Shown piece after piece: positions 37,045-44,628 of a DNA stretch of 64,000 nt. Within the stretch, counting starts at the first letter, position 1, and every line of letters begins with the position of its first letter. The DNA lies in assembly GCF_004135405.1 (NCBI RefSeq), contig NZ_CP035491.1:2914001-2978000 (forward strand), written 5' to 3'. Made by a program: the position numbers and the translations under genes. The DNA comes from Agromyces protaetiae. Its GTDB lineage: Bacteria > Actinomycetota > Actinomycetes > Actinomycetales > Microbacteriaceae. The notes under the pieces were generated by a model. That model was not told the DNA's origin. It made no database searches and was given only the letters and a program-made list of their open reading frames with translations.

Positions 37045-37217
37045 CAATCTGTCGGTCGGTCGACATCGTCTACCTCTGTTCCAATAAATCAACCACCTCT
37101 GTTACGGCGGCCCAGATCCGCGAGATCTCGGGCGTCGAAGGCGGATCTGAGCGGACGTTCCAACCTCGCGTCAAGCGCGGCTGGAACCACCTGAACGCCG
37201 ACCAGCAGGCGGCAGTC

Positions 37218-37496
37218 GTGGCGCGATATGGCGCAGGCGAAACATCGACAACACTCGCGGAGGAGTACCGCGTCGCCAAGTCCACGATCCTCCGCGTCCT
37301 TCGTGAGGCCCGCGTCGTCGTGCGACGTCAGCCGATGACACCCGACCAGGTGAGCGAAGCCGCACAGCTCTACGAGGCGGGGCTGTCTCTCTCGCAAGTC
37401 GCCAAACGACTCGATGTAAATCAGGAGACGATGCGAATGGCCATTTTGAAAGCTGGTGTCGTCCTGCGTGCGCCGACGAAAGCGAAGACCGCGTAA
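37218..37496 (+). CDS. Double helix-turn-helix protein, recombinase-tail-like
   Basis: This 92-residue protein has two helix-turn-helix units. The first is LAEEYRVAKSTILRVLREAR and the second is LSLSQVAKRLDVNQETMRMA. The pattern resembles the DNA-binding tail of serine recombinases. The sense frame upstream (from about 37104) still reads protein-like (for example GWNHLNADQQAAVVARYGAG) but has no start codon there. The gene may therefore be the remnant of a larger recombinase, and the GTG at 37218 only an apparent start. It ends in a shared terminator. Confidence 0.5.
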   Translation: MARYGAGETSTTLAEEYRVAKSTILRVLREARVVVRRQPMTPDQVSEAAQLYEAGLSLSQVAKRLDVNQETMRMAILKAGVVLRAPTKAKTA

Positions 37497-37523
37497 CGCT
37501 CGACGCCCGGCCATCCAACAAGT

Positions 37524-37556
37524 GAAGGACCGCCCGCACAGGCGGGGCGGTCCTTC
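37524..37556. terminator. Bidirectional terminator
   Basis: GAAGGACCGCCC and GGGCGGTCCTTC form a perfect 12-base stem with a 9-base loop. It lies between the converging HTH gene (ends 37496) and the DUF3892 gene (ends 37575). Confidence 0.8.
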
Positions 37557-37574
37557 GCCTGTGCGGCGTCGCGG

Positions 37575-37835
37575 TCACAGGTCCGGGAGGTCGTCCAGGT
37601 TGTTGCGGGTCGTGTTGTCGCGATCGGTGCGGAGGTACTTGCCGGTCGCGCCGTTCACGACGCGGATCTCCGTGCGCTTCTCGGGCCACTGCACGTAGTA
37701 CGTGTGGATGCGGAGCTCGATGTCGCTGATGGCGTCTGCCTTCGCACGCGGCGACCAGTACTGGCCGGGCGTGCCGATGGCGGTGATGTCACCGTCGCGG
37801 TTCTTGCGTGAATGGGTTACTCGTCGATCTGCCAT
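37575..37835 (-). CDS. DUF3892 family protein
   Basis: This 86-residue protein fits DUF3892: GDITAIGTPGQYWSPRAKAD, then DIELRIHTYYVQWPEKRTEI and a C-terminal GKYLRTDRDN. The function is unknown. The family is often found in mobile or phage-derived DNA. The ATG at 37835 has aaggaa upstream. It lies 75 bases after the 51-residue gene and is probably on the same transcript from the sigma-type promoter at 38110-38139. Confidence 0.72.
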   Translation of the reverse strand: MADRRVTHSRKNRDGDITAIGTPGQYWSPRAKADAISDIELRIHTYYVQWPEKRTEIRVVNGATGKYLRTDRDNTTRNNLDDLPDL

Positions 37836-37910
37836 GATTCCTTGCTCTCTTGATGAGGGTGAGATGAAGCGGTGACGAGCGGAGCCAGCACCGGGCCGGC
37901 TCCGCTTCGA

Positions 37911-38066
37911 TCACTTCTCGTTGCGGACGCCCTTGTGCTGGCTGGGGCTGCCGTTCATGATGCGGCCCGTCGAGGTGTCGCGCTTGAACCAGGTCTTGCC
38001 GACCTGGAACTCGCTGCGCCCCTTGACCGCACCGACGCGGTGGCCGCGTCCTGTGTTCTTCGCCAT
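37911..38066 (-). CDS. 51-residue basic protein of mobile-element type
   Basis: The frame from the ATG at 38066 gives 51 residues, starting MAKNTGRGHRVGAVKGRSEF and continuing through a QVGKTWFKRDTSTGRIMN stretch. It is basic and gap-free with normal codon use. It has no catalytic motif. Its promoter-like element (38110-38139) is the same as that of the island sigma-factor gene, and DUF3892 follows. I infer a co-regulated pair of unknown role. Confidence 0.6.
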   Translation of the reverse strand: MAKNTGRGHRVGAVKGRSEFQVGKTWFKRDTSTGRIMNGSPSQHKGVRNEK

Positions 38067-38082
38067 TTCCGGCTCCATCTCC

Positions 38083-38101
38083 GGGGCTGACCGTCAGCCC
38101 C
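38083..38101 (-). other. Hairpin at the start of the 51-residue gene's leader
   Basis: GGGGCTGA and TCAGCCCC form an 8-base stem with a 3-base loop. It would begin within a few bases of the transcription start expected from the element at 38110-38139. It could equally end the upstream immA transcript, whose stop codon is 33 bases away. Confidence 0.5.
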
Positions 38102-38109
38102 TCACCAAG

Positions 38110-38139
38110 TAGTCGGAGCAGGAGGCGATCGAGTTAGCG
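38110..38139 (-). promoter_or_regulatory. Candidate ECF-sigma promoter, copy 1
   Basis: On the minus strand, CGCTAACTC (38131-38139) and CGACTA (38110-38115) are separated by exactly 15 bases. The same two blocks with the same spacer occur upstream of the island sigma-factor gene (40391-40420), while the spacers differ in sequence. The copy overlaps the stop codon of the immA-type gene and would drive the 51-residue gene and DUF3892. Confidence 0.6.
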
Positions 38140-39147
38140 GCAGCTCTCGCAGAGTCCGTCGACGAGCAGGTGGCGCTGGAAGATCATGTAGCAGCCGGTG
38201 CAGGTCTCCTCCGTCTTGGCGGCTCGGTCGCACTGACAGTTCTTGCAGACGGGGCAGAATCCCTTGCCGCAGGTAGGGCACGGGTAGCCACGGAACGTGC
38301 GGCTCTGTCCGCAGCAGTAGACGGTCAGAAGGGGGCGCGTGTCGAAGTCGCGCGGCTGGATCATGTAGCCGGGGTCGATCTTCCAAATGTCATGCCCGGC
38401 CAACACCGCGATGATTCGCCTGTCGTCGGCAATGGCATCGGCGTAGAAGTCGGCGGTCCTCCCCCACGAGTCACGCCAGGTGATCCTGCGCGTGAACGCC
38501 GCTCCAGGAGCGATCTGTCGGAGGGCATAGGCATCCGGAAGAGTCTGGCCGCGCCACGGATAGACAACAGGCCACCCATCGTCAGGCTCCGGCTGGATGC
38601 TCGCGTGCGCGACTTGGCCGTCGAAGCGGTCGATGAGCACGACGGCGCCCAGTCCACGGATGCGTCGTGAGATCGCGATTGCGCAGGCTTGATAGCTGGC
38701 CTGGCTGTTGTCGAAGAGATCCTGAATGTGGTGCGCCCGCACAAGGTCATCGCCGACCACTTCGGCGATGAGGGCCTCGGGCAGCAGGAGCCGCTGCGCG
38801 ATCTGGTCACACACCGTCTCGAGCAGCGCCGGCGGATCCGACTGATCGGCGATCCAGTCGAACAGCCCCTCGTCTTGCTCCACGATCCAGTGGCCAAGTT
38901 CATGCGCGAGGGTGAAGTTCTGCCGGCGGCTGTTTGGCGTCGGGGCGTACAGGATCACACCGTCTTCGAGAAATGACATCCCGTCGCAGAAGCCGCCGTC
39001 ACCACGACTGCTGGACAGCGAGTCCACGGCACGGACCGTCAGCCGCAAACCCGCGGTGAGCGCGTCGATTGGGTCGAGGGCAAACTGCTCCTGTATCGCC
39101 GGATCGAGGATCTTCACGGCGCGCTCGATCCACGGCCCGAGCTTCAC
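38134..39147 (-). CDS. ImmA/IrrE-family metallo-endopeptidase with C-terminal zinc ribbon
   Basis: This 337-residue protein has the zinc protease motif HELGH at residues 82-86 inside FTLAHELGHWIVEQDEG. Its C-terminus has about a dozen Cys (YCCGQ, then YPCPTCGKGFCPVCKNCQCD), forming one or two zinc ribbons. That tail is unusual for the family. ImmA-type proteases cleave partner XRE repressors to induce mobile elements or stress genes. The ATG overlaps the stop of the XRE gene (ATGA), and a sigma-factor gene precedes that, so the three form one regulatory unit. Confidence 0.85.
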   Translation of the reverse strand: MKLGPWIERAVKILDPAIQEQFALDPIDALTAGLRLTVRAVDSLSSSRGDGGFCDGMSFLEDGVILYAPTPNSRRQNFTLAHELGHWIVEQDEGLFDWIADQSDPPALLETVCDQIAQRLLLPEALIAEVVGDDLVRAHHIQDLFDNSQASYQACAIAISRRIRGLGAVVLIDRFDGQVAHASIQPEPDDGWPVVYPWRGQTLPDAYALRQIAPGAAFTRRITWRDSWGRTADFYADAIADDRRIIAVLAGHDIWKIDPGYMIQPRDFDTRPLLTVYCCGQSRTFRGYPCPTCGKGFCPVCKNCQCDRAAKTEETCTGCYMIFQRHLLVDGLCESCR

Positions 39148-39812
39148 GAATCCTCGGCACCTTCGACGGACTCGACCAGCGCCTCGAGCGACTCAAGTAG
39201 GACGTTCGCTTCGGGCGCGCCACCTCGGTGCACCGCCACCAACATGCGCGACTCCAGAGCAGAAGCCGCCAGTGCGACCGTCGTTCCCTGGATCCGCGCC
39301 CACCGTTGCGCCAGCCCTTTGAATGCCTCCGATCCCACAACGGCGGCCAGTCGAGCACGCTCGGGATCCGCCCCGGACTTGTGGCGCAGCCGATCCGCAT
39401 CGACGCCGGTCTCTTCCGCAAGCGCGTTGATCAGCGCCGGGACGTGAGTCAGGTTCTTGCCGCTCTCCCACGCGAAGACGTCCCTGTTCGTGATTTCCCA
39501 GCCACGTGCAGCAAGTCGTTCGGCGAGCGCGCTCACCGTCAGCCCCGCGCGCTTGCGGGCGCTCGACACCGCCTTCCCGTCCAACTCAAGCTCTGAGTCG
39601 GGGACCAGCCCGAGCATGGCCGCGACCGGGTCATCAGCAAGCGGCGGAGCACCCTGCTGGCTGGCCCAGGCGACATCGGCCGCGTTGAGGAGCTCCTGAA
39701 TCCCCGGGTGATCAGAGGACTGATCCGCTCCTGCGGCGCGCGCAGACTGACCAGCGCGCGCATCGAGGATGGCTGCAACTTCTTCATCACGGTCGTCCGA
39801 TTGCATCGTCAT
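39144..39812 (-). CDS. XRE-type helix-turn-helix regulator
   Basis: This 222-residue protein has an acidic, disordered first 75 residues. An XRE-like helix-turn-helix follows (VSSARKRAGLTVSALAERLA, then NRDVFAWESGKNLTHVPALI), and then a helical tail. The start overlaps the sigma-factor stop, and the stop overlaps the immA-type start. By comparison with known ImmR/ImmA pairs I infer that it is the protease target and controls the sigma factor or the island. Confidence 0.75.
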   Translation of the reverse strand: MTMQSDDRDEEVAAILDARAGQSARAAGADQSSDHPGIQELLNAADVAWASQQGAPPLADDPVAAMLGLVPDSELELDGKAVSSARKRAGLTVSALAERLAARGWEITNRDVFAWESGKNLTHVPALINALAEETGVDADRLRHKSGADPERARLAAVVGSEAFKGLAQRWARIQGTTVALAASALESRMLVAVHRGGAPEANVLLESLEALVESVEGAEDS

Positions 39813-40321
39813 CCTCCTCCTTCCACGGCGGCATTGATCTTCGACAAGACTTTCGTATTGATCTGACTGATTCGACCCGGCGTCACACCAAGCTCTGCTG
39901 CGACCTCATCACGCGGACGGTCCAGCACGATGTACTGCGCGAGGACGTAGTGCTCCTGAGCATCAAGGCGCGCGATCGCGGCTCGTGCCCGCGCCATCTT
40001 CTCGAGCCGCTCCAAGGCGTCGTCCTCGTCCGGCGCCGCGCCGCCCGCCACGTACTCCTCCGCGTACTCCACACCGCGCACGACAGCAGCAGATCGCACG
40101 ATGTCGAGGGCCCTCCGCTTCGCGGTGACCACCAGCAACGCCTCCCAGCTACGAGGCGGTTCCGACGGAGGCGCCTTCATCAGCGACACCATAGCCTCCT
40201 GGACTGCGTCGGCCGCGAGATCCCACCGCCCGCTCCCGCGCAGCACTTCGTAGGCGACTCCGTACATCGCGTCGCGATGCTTCTGATACAGAGCCGCCCA
40301 GTCGTAGGAGGGATCAGCCAT
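39809..40321 (-). CDS. ECF-like RNA polymerase sigma factor
   Basis: This 170-residue protein has a region-2-like part (YQKHRDAMYGVAYEVL; DLAADAVQEAMVSLMKAP) and a region-4-like part (LAQYIVLDRPRDEVAAELGV, then TPGRISQINTKVL). I chose the ATG at 40321, preceded by gaggag. An ATG at 40345 would add eight residues. It leads the sigma-XRE-ImmA unit. Its own upstream element matches one before the 51-residue gene, which suggests autoregulation. Confidence 0.8.
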   Translation of the reverse strand: MADPSYDWAALYQKHRDAMYGVAYEVLRGSGRWDLAADAVQEAMVSLMKAPPSEPPRSWEALLVVTAKRRALDIVRSAAVVRGVEYAEEYVAGGAAPDEDDALERLEKMARARAAIARLDAQEHYVLAQYIVLDRPRDEVAAELGVTPGRISQINTKVLSKINAAVEGGG

Positions 40322-40390
40322 GCGCAGGCTCCTCGCCGGGTGCACTCATCTCATCACCTTCCATCAGCGCCGATGGTCGTCGCTTCAAAA

Positions 40391-40420
40391 GGTAGTCGAG
40401 ACAGACTGCCGGAGAGTTAG
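40391..40420 (-). promoter_or_regulatory. Candidate ECF-sigma promoter, copy 2
   Basis: CGCTAACTC (40412-40420) and CGACTA (40391-40396) on the minus strand are 15 bases apart, about 70 bases upstream of the sigma-factor start. All 15 block bases and the spacer length match the copy at 38110-38139. Confidence 0.6.
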
Positions 40421-40536
40421 CGACGCGTTGGCAATCGGCGAAGCGGCGTTCGTAAGTCCGCAGTGCATCTCGCCCGTGATCTGCGGCTCGCCGAGCCGAA
40501 CGGTTCGCGGCTGCCGGAGCCGAAGTGAGTCATCGG

Positions 40537-41250
40537 TCAGTTGAAGTGGAACGTCCGGTAGGAGCTCTGCACGTTGAACCGCCGGCCATCCTTGCGCCGC
40601 TGCAGGAATCCGACGACCGTATCGACGTCGTCCGGCCGCATGCCCAGCTCTCGACACTTCGCGCGGACCTGCTCGGGCGTGATCGGCACCCAGCGGTCCG
40701 GCCGATTCATCATGTCGGCCTTGAGCTTGTCCTCCTCGTTCCACTTCAGGCCTGACGAGTACCCGGCGGCCATCCCGGCGATGTGCTCGAGAATCCCTTC
40801 GACACCATTCGGAAGCTGTTCCCGCGTCTCGGGCACGTCACGCGCAGGGGCCGGTGGCACCGTCTCACCTCGCAAGAGTTGCACTGGGTTCGCGTCTTCT
40901 ATCCACTCGGCCGTCTCGCTCTCATTCCACTCGATTACCACGAGTGCGTCCGCGTCGACGTCCCAGAGGCCGTTGAGGTGCTGGCGATCCGGCCATGCGT
41001 AGAGCGCTCGACGCCCCGAGAGCGAACCGGTCGAGAGCCCACGCCAGCTCAAGTGCAGTACGCCAGGCTGCGACACCAACTGCTTCAGGCTGTCGCCGTG
41101 GAACTGCTTCTGGGGCGTGATCACGACGACGGATCCACCGGGCTGATCGAGCAGCCATCTGATCGCCCGCATGTTCTGTGGTTCGCGCGAAGTTTCGCCC
41201 TCGCTGAGTCGCGAGATCGCGACGGGGAACTGGTACGCCTCGGATGTCAT
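40537..41250 (-). CDS. Hypothetical island protein
   Basis: I do not recognise this 237-residue protein. It is soluble and rather acidic. Its first half looks alpha/beta (RAIRWLLDQPGGSVVVITPQ; DADALVVIEWNESETAEWIE). The end is helical and basic (VDTVVGFLQRRKDGRRFNVQ). The ATG at 41250 overlaps the stop of the gene at 41247-41858 by four bases. It is the last gene before the sigma-factor unit. Confidence 0.6.
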   Translation of the reverse strand: MTSEAYQFPVAISRLSEGETSREPQNMRAIRWLLDQPGGSVVVITPQKQFHGDSLKQLVSQPGVLHLSWRGLSTGSLSGRRALYAWPDRQHLNGLWDVDADALVVIEWNESETAEWIEDANPVQLLRGETVPPAPARDVPETREQLPNGVEGILEHIAGMAAGYSSGLKWNEEDKLKADMMNRPDRWVPITPEQVRAKCRELGMRPDDVDTVVGFLQRRKDGRRFNVQSSYRTFHFN

Positions 41251-41858
41251 CTGGTATCGCCTCGCTTCGGGTACGGGACACTCACACTAGACATGGCCTC
41301 CGACATCCACGGGGTATTGAGTTGTCCATCGGCCAAGTGCTGGTGCCGCTGCACTATCGCCAACGTCCGCGAGTGCAGACCTCCAAACTTATGCCCACCG
41401 CTCAACTCGATCGCTGCACTTCCTCGGGCTTGAAGTATCGATCGCTGCACTTCCTCGGGCTTGAAGTACTCCACGAAGAGCCGTCCGAGCACGATCCAGT
41501 CATCGGCGGTCACGTCCGTATCGGCGTGGAGATCGAGGGCTTCCTCCACCGTCCAGTCGTCGAGGGTGATGTACGGCGCGCTCCATCGGCCGCTGTCCCA
41601 CGCTGCGCATGCACCGACGCGGCGCTCGGACTTGCCGAGCCCGATCCAAAACAGGTTGCCGGGATCGTGGCCTTTGATGCTCGGGAAGAACCGTGCCTCC
41701 GGCCACCGCCTCCACGCGTGGTTGAACGCGAACCCGAGCGCCATTTTGTTGCTCGTCACAGCGCCGACGCCTTGAGCGAGCACGCCGAGCGCCATGCCGA
41801 TCACGACGGCCTTGACCTGCTGATCTTTGCTTTGGGTCACGCGGGCTTCGCCTCTCAT
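41247..41858 (-). CDS. Hypothetical protein with duplication-altered C-terminus
   Basis: I do not recognise this 203-residue protein. It has one weak hydrophobic segment (VKAVVIGMALGVLAQGVGAV). A perfect 31-base tandem duplication (41407-41468) falls in its second half. Because 31 is not a multiple of three, the rest (about 60 residues) is read in a shifted frame. Without one copy the frame would stop at 41402-41404, just after VEYFKPEEVQR. The ATG at 41858 or the GTG at 41840 could be the start. The present stop overlaps the next start by ATGA. Confidence 0.5.
   Translation of the reverse strand: MRGEARVTQSKDQQVKAVVIGMALGVLAQGVGAVTSNKMALGFAFNHAWRRWPEARFFPSIKGHDPGNLFWIGLGKSERRVGACAAWDSGRWSAPYITLDDWTVEEALDLHADTDVTADDWIVLGRLFVEYFKPEEVQRSILQARGSAAIELSGGHKFGGLHSRTLAIVQRHQHLADGQLNTPWMSEAMSSVSVPYPKRGDTR
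41407..41468. repeat. Perfect 31-base tandem duplication inside a gene
   Basis: The 31-base unit (starting TCGATCGCTGCAC and ending GGGCTTGAAGTA) occurs at 41407-41437 and again at 41438-41468 without mismatches. It shifts the reading frame of the gene at 41247-41858. Confidence 0.9.
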
Positions 41859-41881
41859 GGGTGTCTCTTGCGGATGCGCGC

Positions 41882-43417
41882 TCAGGGCGCCTGCCGTACG
41901 TGTTGCATCCGCGGCCTTGTGGCAATAGGGGCGACACCCCGCCGCGCGCGCAGCAGCGCCTCATCCTTCGTGTTCTCGCTCACGACCATGCGGCTAAGGA
42001 TCCGTTTCTGCGTCTCGGGCGTCCAGTAGATCTTGAGGTGCTGGCGGGCGCGGGTGATGGCGGTGTAGAAGATGCTGTGCGAGATTCGCTTCTCGTTGGC
42101 GTCGGTGATGACGACCTTGACGCTGGAGAACTCGAGGCCCTGCGCACGATGGATCGACACGGCGTATGCGATCTGGAACGGCAGCACCGTCGTCGCGGAA
42201 TCGTCATCGTCGTCCGTGTTCGCGCGCTCGAAGACGTCGAACTGCACGACCGTGTCCGACACCCAACGCAGATCCGTTCCCCACAGGTCTGCGGTCGTGA
42301 CGGTGCGCTTGATGTCGACGTCGAACGTGATCTGGCCAGGGGCGTAGTCGATCTTCGTGATCGTGCCCTTCATGTTGTTGAAAATCACCGGTCGGAAGCG
42401 GTCCGTCTCGTTGAAGAGCACAGGGTCGCCGACCTTGAAGATCGAGTCGCCCCACGCGACGGCGGGGTTCCGGTTGCTCGTCTGCATGAAGCGGTTGATG
42501 TTGTTGATGCCGTAGAGGCCGTCGTAGTTCAGGCAGAGCACGATCTCGTCCGGGTCCGCGCGGGTAAAGAGGGACGCGTCGAGCGGGCCTGCGTATTCGC
42601 TCCCGGAGATGGACTCCTCGATCCGGTCGTCGAGGGTGCGCACCCGGTTCCAGAGGGTCAGGAGCGCGTCGTCCTTGGTGCGGTACGGCTCGGTGAGTTC
42701 GAAGACCGAGTCAGGCGTGATGTAGGAGCGGATGGTCCGGAACCAGTTGCCGAACTCGATGGACTCGATCTGGTAGACGTCACCCACCAGCACCAGAAGG
42801 TCAAACGACGTTTGGTCGAGCACCTTGAGCAGATCCGAGTTGCCGACGGTGCTGCACTCGTCGATGACCAGCAGGTCGTAGCGCAGTGAGCCCGTCGGCC
42901 CCGAGCCGAGGTGGCTGTCGATGGTGCTGAAATGGGCGTCGCTCGTCTCGACACGGCTCCGTAGGTTGTCGACGGCGGTGTTGGTCTTCGCGAGGAAGAG
43001 CTGCCGAGACCCATCGAAGTAGGCCGCAATGTGCTCGACCATCCGGGTCTTGCCGGTCCCGGCCGCGCCGTAGATCAGGGCGACCTTGGACTCGGCGAAC
43101 AGCCGGGTGAGGGCATCGGCCTTCAGATCATCATCGATCTCGAAGGGGTTGGCGTCGAGCCAGGCCTTCGCATCGGTCTCGTGGTCGGTGAGGCCGCTCG
43201 CGGCGATGGCCTGCAGCTCGTTGACGATCGTGACCGAGTCGTTCTCGTATCCGGTGATGAAGACATGCCCCTTGTCGTGGGCCATGATGCGCGGCTTGTG
43301 CTTCTCGGTCGGCGGCAGCAGCCCGTTGTAGGTCGCGACCAGCTGATCCAGATCGCCGAGGTCTTCGAGCTCTGCGTCGGGTGTGTAGATGGCGCCGTGC
43401 TGCTCGACGTTGTTCAT
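41882..43417 (-). CDS. Superfamily I DNA/RNA helicase, C-terminal piece of a frameshifted gene
   Basis: This 511-residue piece has Walker A GAAGTGKT (residues 117-124), Walker B LLVIDECSTV, a GDVYQIESIEF motif, SIHRAQGLEFS and YTAITRARQHL. These are the motif set of UvrD/RecD-like helicases. The frame continues upstream of the ATG at 43417 with protein-like sequence (RFYDLATAIGSKGREHEFLA), which joins the end of the gene at 43414-44628 after a one-base shift near 43490. I therefore read both pieces as one protein of about 935 residues. It is downstream of hsdR and part of the restriction island. Confidence 0.75.
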   Translation of the reverse strand: MNNVEQHGAIYTPDAELEDLGDLDQLVATYNGLLPPTEKHKPRIMAHDKGHVFITGYENDSVTIVNELQAIAASGLTDHETDAKAWLDANPFEIDDDLKADALTRLFAESKVALIYGAAGTGKTRMVEHIAAYFDGSRQLFLAKTNTAVDNLRSRVETSDAHFSTIDSHLGSGPTGSLRYDLLVIDECSTVGNSDLLKVLDQTSFDLLVLVGDVYQIESIEFGNWFRTIRSYITPDSVFELTEPYRTKDDALLTLWNRVRTLDDRIEESISGSEYAGPLDASLFTRADPDEIVLCLNYDGLYGINNINRFMQTSNRNPAVAWGDSIFKVGDPVLFNETDRFRPVIFNNMKGTITKIDYAPGQITFDVDIKRTVTTADLWGTDLRWVSDTVVQFDVFERANTDDDDDSATTVLPFQIAYAVSIHRAQGLEFSSVKVVITDANEKRISHSIFYTAITRARQHLKIYWTPETQKRILSRMVVSENTKDEALLRARRGVAPIATRPRMQHVRQAP

Positions 43418-44628
43418 GACGCGCCGGGCAAGGAACTCGTGCTCGCGCCCCTTGCTGCCGATCGCCGTGGCCAGGTCGTAGAAACGCGGCGTGTGTTTGC
43501 GGGGTAGGTGCAGAAGGGCATGGTGTCAAACGGTCTCGACATCGGCGTGATGTAGAGGTTCGACAGCCACCCACAGCGGTCGGGCTGGTACTGGGCGCGC
43601 ACCACGTTGTTGTTCATGCCTAAGAGCAAGTAGCGCAGGATCCGCGTGCCGGGTCGGTTCAGCCGGATGACGTCGCGCGAACTCTGGAGCATGGTGAAGA
43701 TCTCGTCGGCGCGCTTGATGCCGTCCGTCGCCCAGGTTCGGATGCGCTTGAAGTCCGCGTCGGGCATGTCGACCAGATCCAGCAGGCTGAACTGGGTCGT
43801 CGTAAGGTACTGCATGAGGTTCCGGTACTCGAGCTGCCCGCTGCCCACTTTCGTCTGCTGGCCGAAGAAGCGGGCGTAGTTGTTGAACTCGCAGGGGCGG
43901 ATCGAGACCTCCCACGAACGGATCAGGACGATCGGCATCGCCTGCCCGAAGACATCAATCGAGCTGCCCTCCAACTCCATGTTCGCGGCGTAGGAGTCCG
44001 ACACCTCGATATTGGTGAAGCCGATGATGCGGTCAAACTTGCTCGTCCGGTTGTGCGCCGGCGCGAAGGTGACCTCGTAGTAGATCCTCCCGTTCGCGTA
44101 GAACGGTCGCGAGCTGAGCACGTAGTACCGATCACGATGCGGGCCGCCGGGCGGAATCAGGCCAGGCGCTTCGATCCTCGCCGCGATCTTCTCGTGGTAT
44201 TCCCTCAGCAACGGATCGAGATCGAGCGGGAAGCTCTCGAGGTTTCGCAGGATCTCGACGCCGAGGTGGTCCTTCGCGATCTGGCGGGTGCGGAGCAGGT
44301 ACTCGTAGTACTTCAGCATCAGCCGCTCGGACGGATCCTCGTCGAGAGTGAAGTGCGACACGCTGACCTGCAGCATCGCGTGGAAGCGCGTCAGCGGCCG
44401 GTACTTCGCCTGCGCCTTCGCGAAGTCCCGAGCCGGGTCGAACTGCGTCTGGTAGGTGAAGCGCTGCGTCGGATCTCCGATGTGCGCCCACACGATCATC
44501 GCCTCGACGAGGTCGCGCAGGTACTGCAGCACGTTCTTCGATAAGAACCCGCGATCGGCCGTAATCATCGAGATATTCGTCTCAATGGCATCGCTGGCGG
44601 CACGCACCTGCCCCTCAATCGTCGGCAT
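43414..44628 (-). CDS. N-terminal piece of the frameshifted helicase gene
   Basis: This 404-residue piece has a helical start (EGQVRAASDAIETNISMITA) and a mixed middle (YYVLSSRPFYANGRIYYEVT), with no motif I recognise. Sense ends at about PFCTYPANT near 43495. The last 28 residues are out of frame. The natural continuation is the helicase piece. The ATG at 44628 overlaps the protease gene by 14 bases. The ATGA overlap between the two pieces is probably accidental, since both sides look like shifted coding sequence. Confidence 0.65.
   Translation of the reverse strand: MPTIEGQVRAASDAIETNISMITADRGFLSKNVLQYLRDLVEAMIVWAHIGDPTQRFTYQTQFDPARDFAKAQAKYRPLTRFHAMLQVSVSHFTLDEDPSERLMLKYYEYLLRTRQIAKDHLGVEILRNLESFPLDLDPLLREYHEKIAARIEAPGLIPPGGPHRDRYYVLSSRPFYANGRIYYEVTFAPAHNRTSKFDRIIGFTNIEVSDSYAANMELEGSSIDVFGQAMPIVLIRSWEVSIRPCEFNNYARFFGQQTKVGSGQLEYRNLMQYLTTTQFSLLDLVDMPDADFKRIRTWATDGIKRADEIFTMLQSSRDVIRLNRPGTRILRYLLLGMNNNVVRAQYQPDRCGWLSNLYITPMSRPFDTMPFCTYPANTRRVSTTWPRRSAARGASTSSLPGAS

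Larger units (their letters stand above)
36484..37217. other. Intergenic stretch at the island edge without a supported gene
   Basis: No convincing gene is visible in these 734 bases. Part of the stretch (36830-37110) is clearly more AT-rich than its surroundings. It holds a perfect 16-base palindrome and a strong hairpin (listed separately), and AAGCTTGGG occurs twice (near 36917 and 36979). The frame that becomes the HTH gene at 37218 is open upstream through part of it without a start codon, which suggests a decayed longer gene. Confidence 0.5.

Noticed and set aside
43414-43417. ATGA overlap as a real boundary between two separate helicase-region genes
   Set aside because: Sequence upstream of the ATG in the helicase frame is protein-like, while the end of the upstream frame is not. 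A single-base deletion explains both better.
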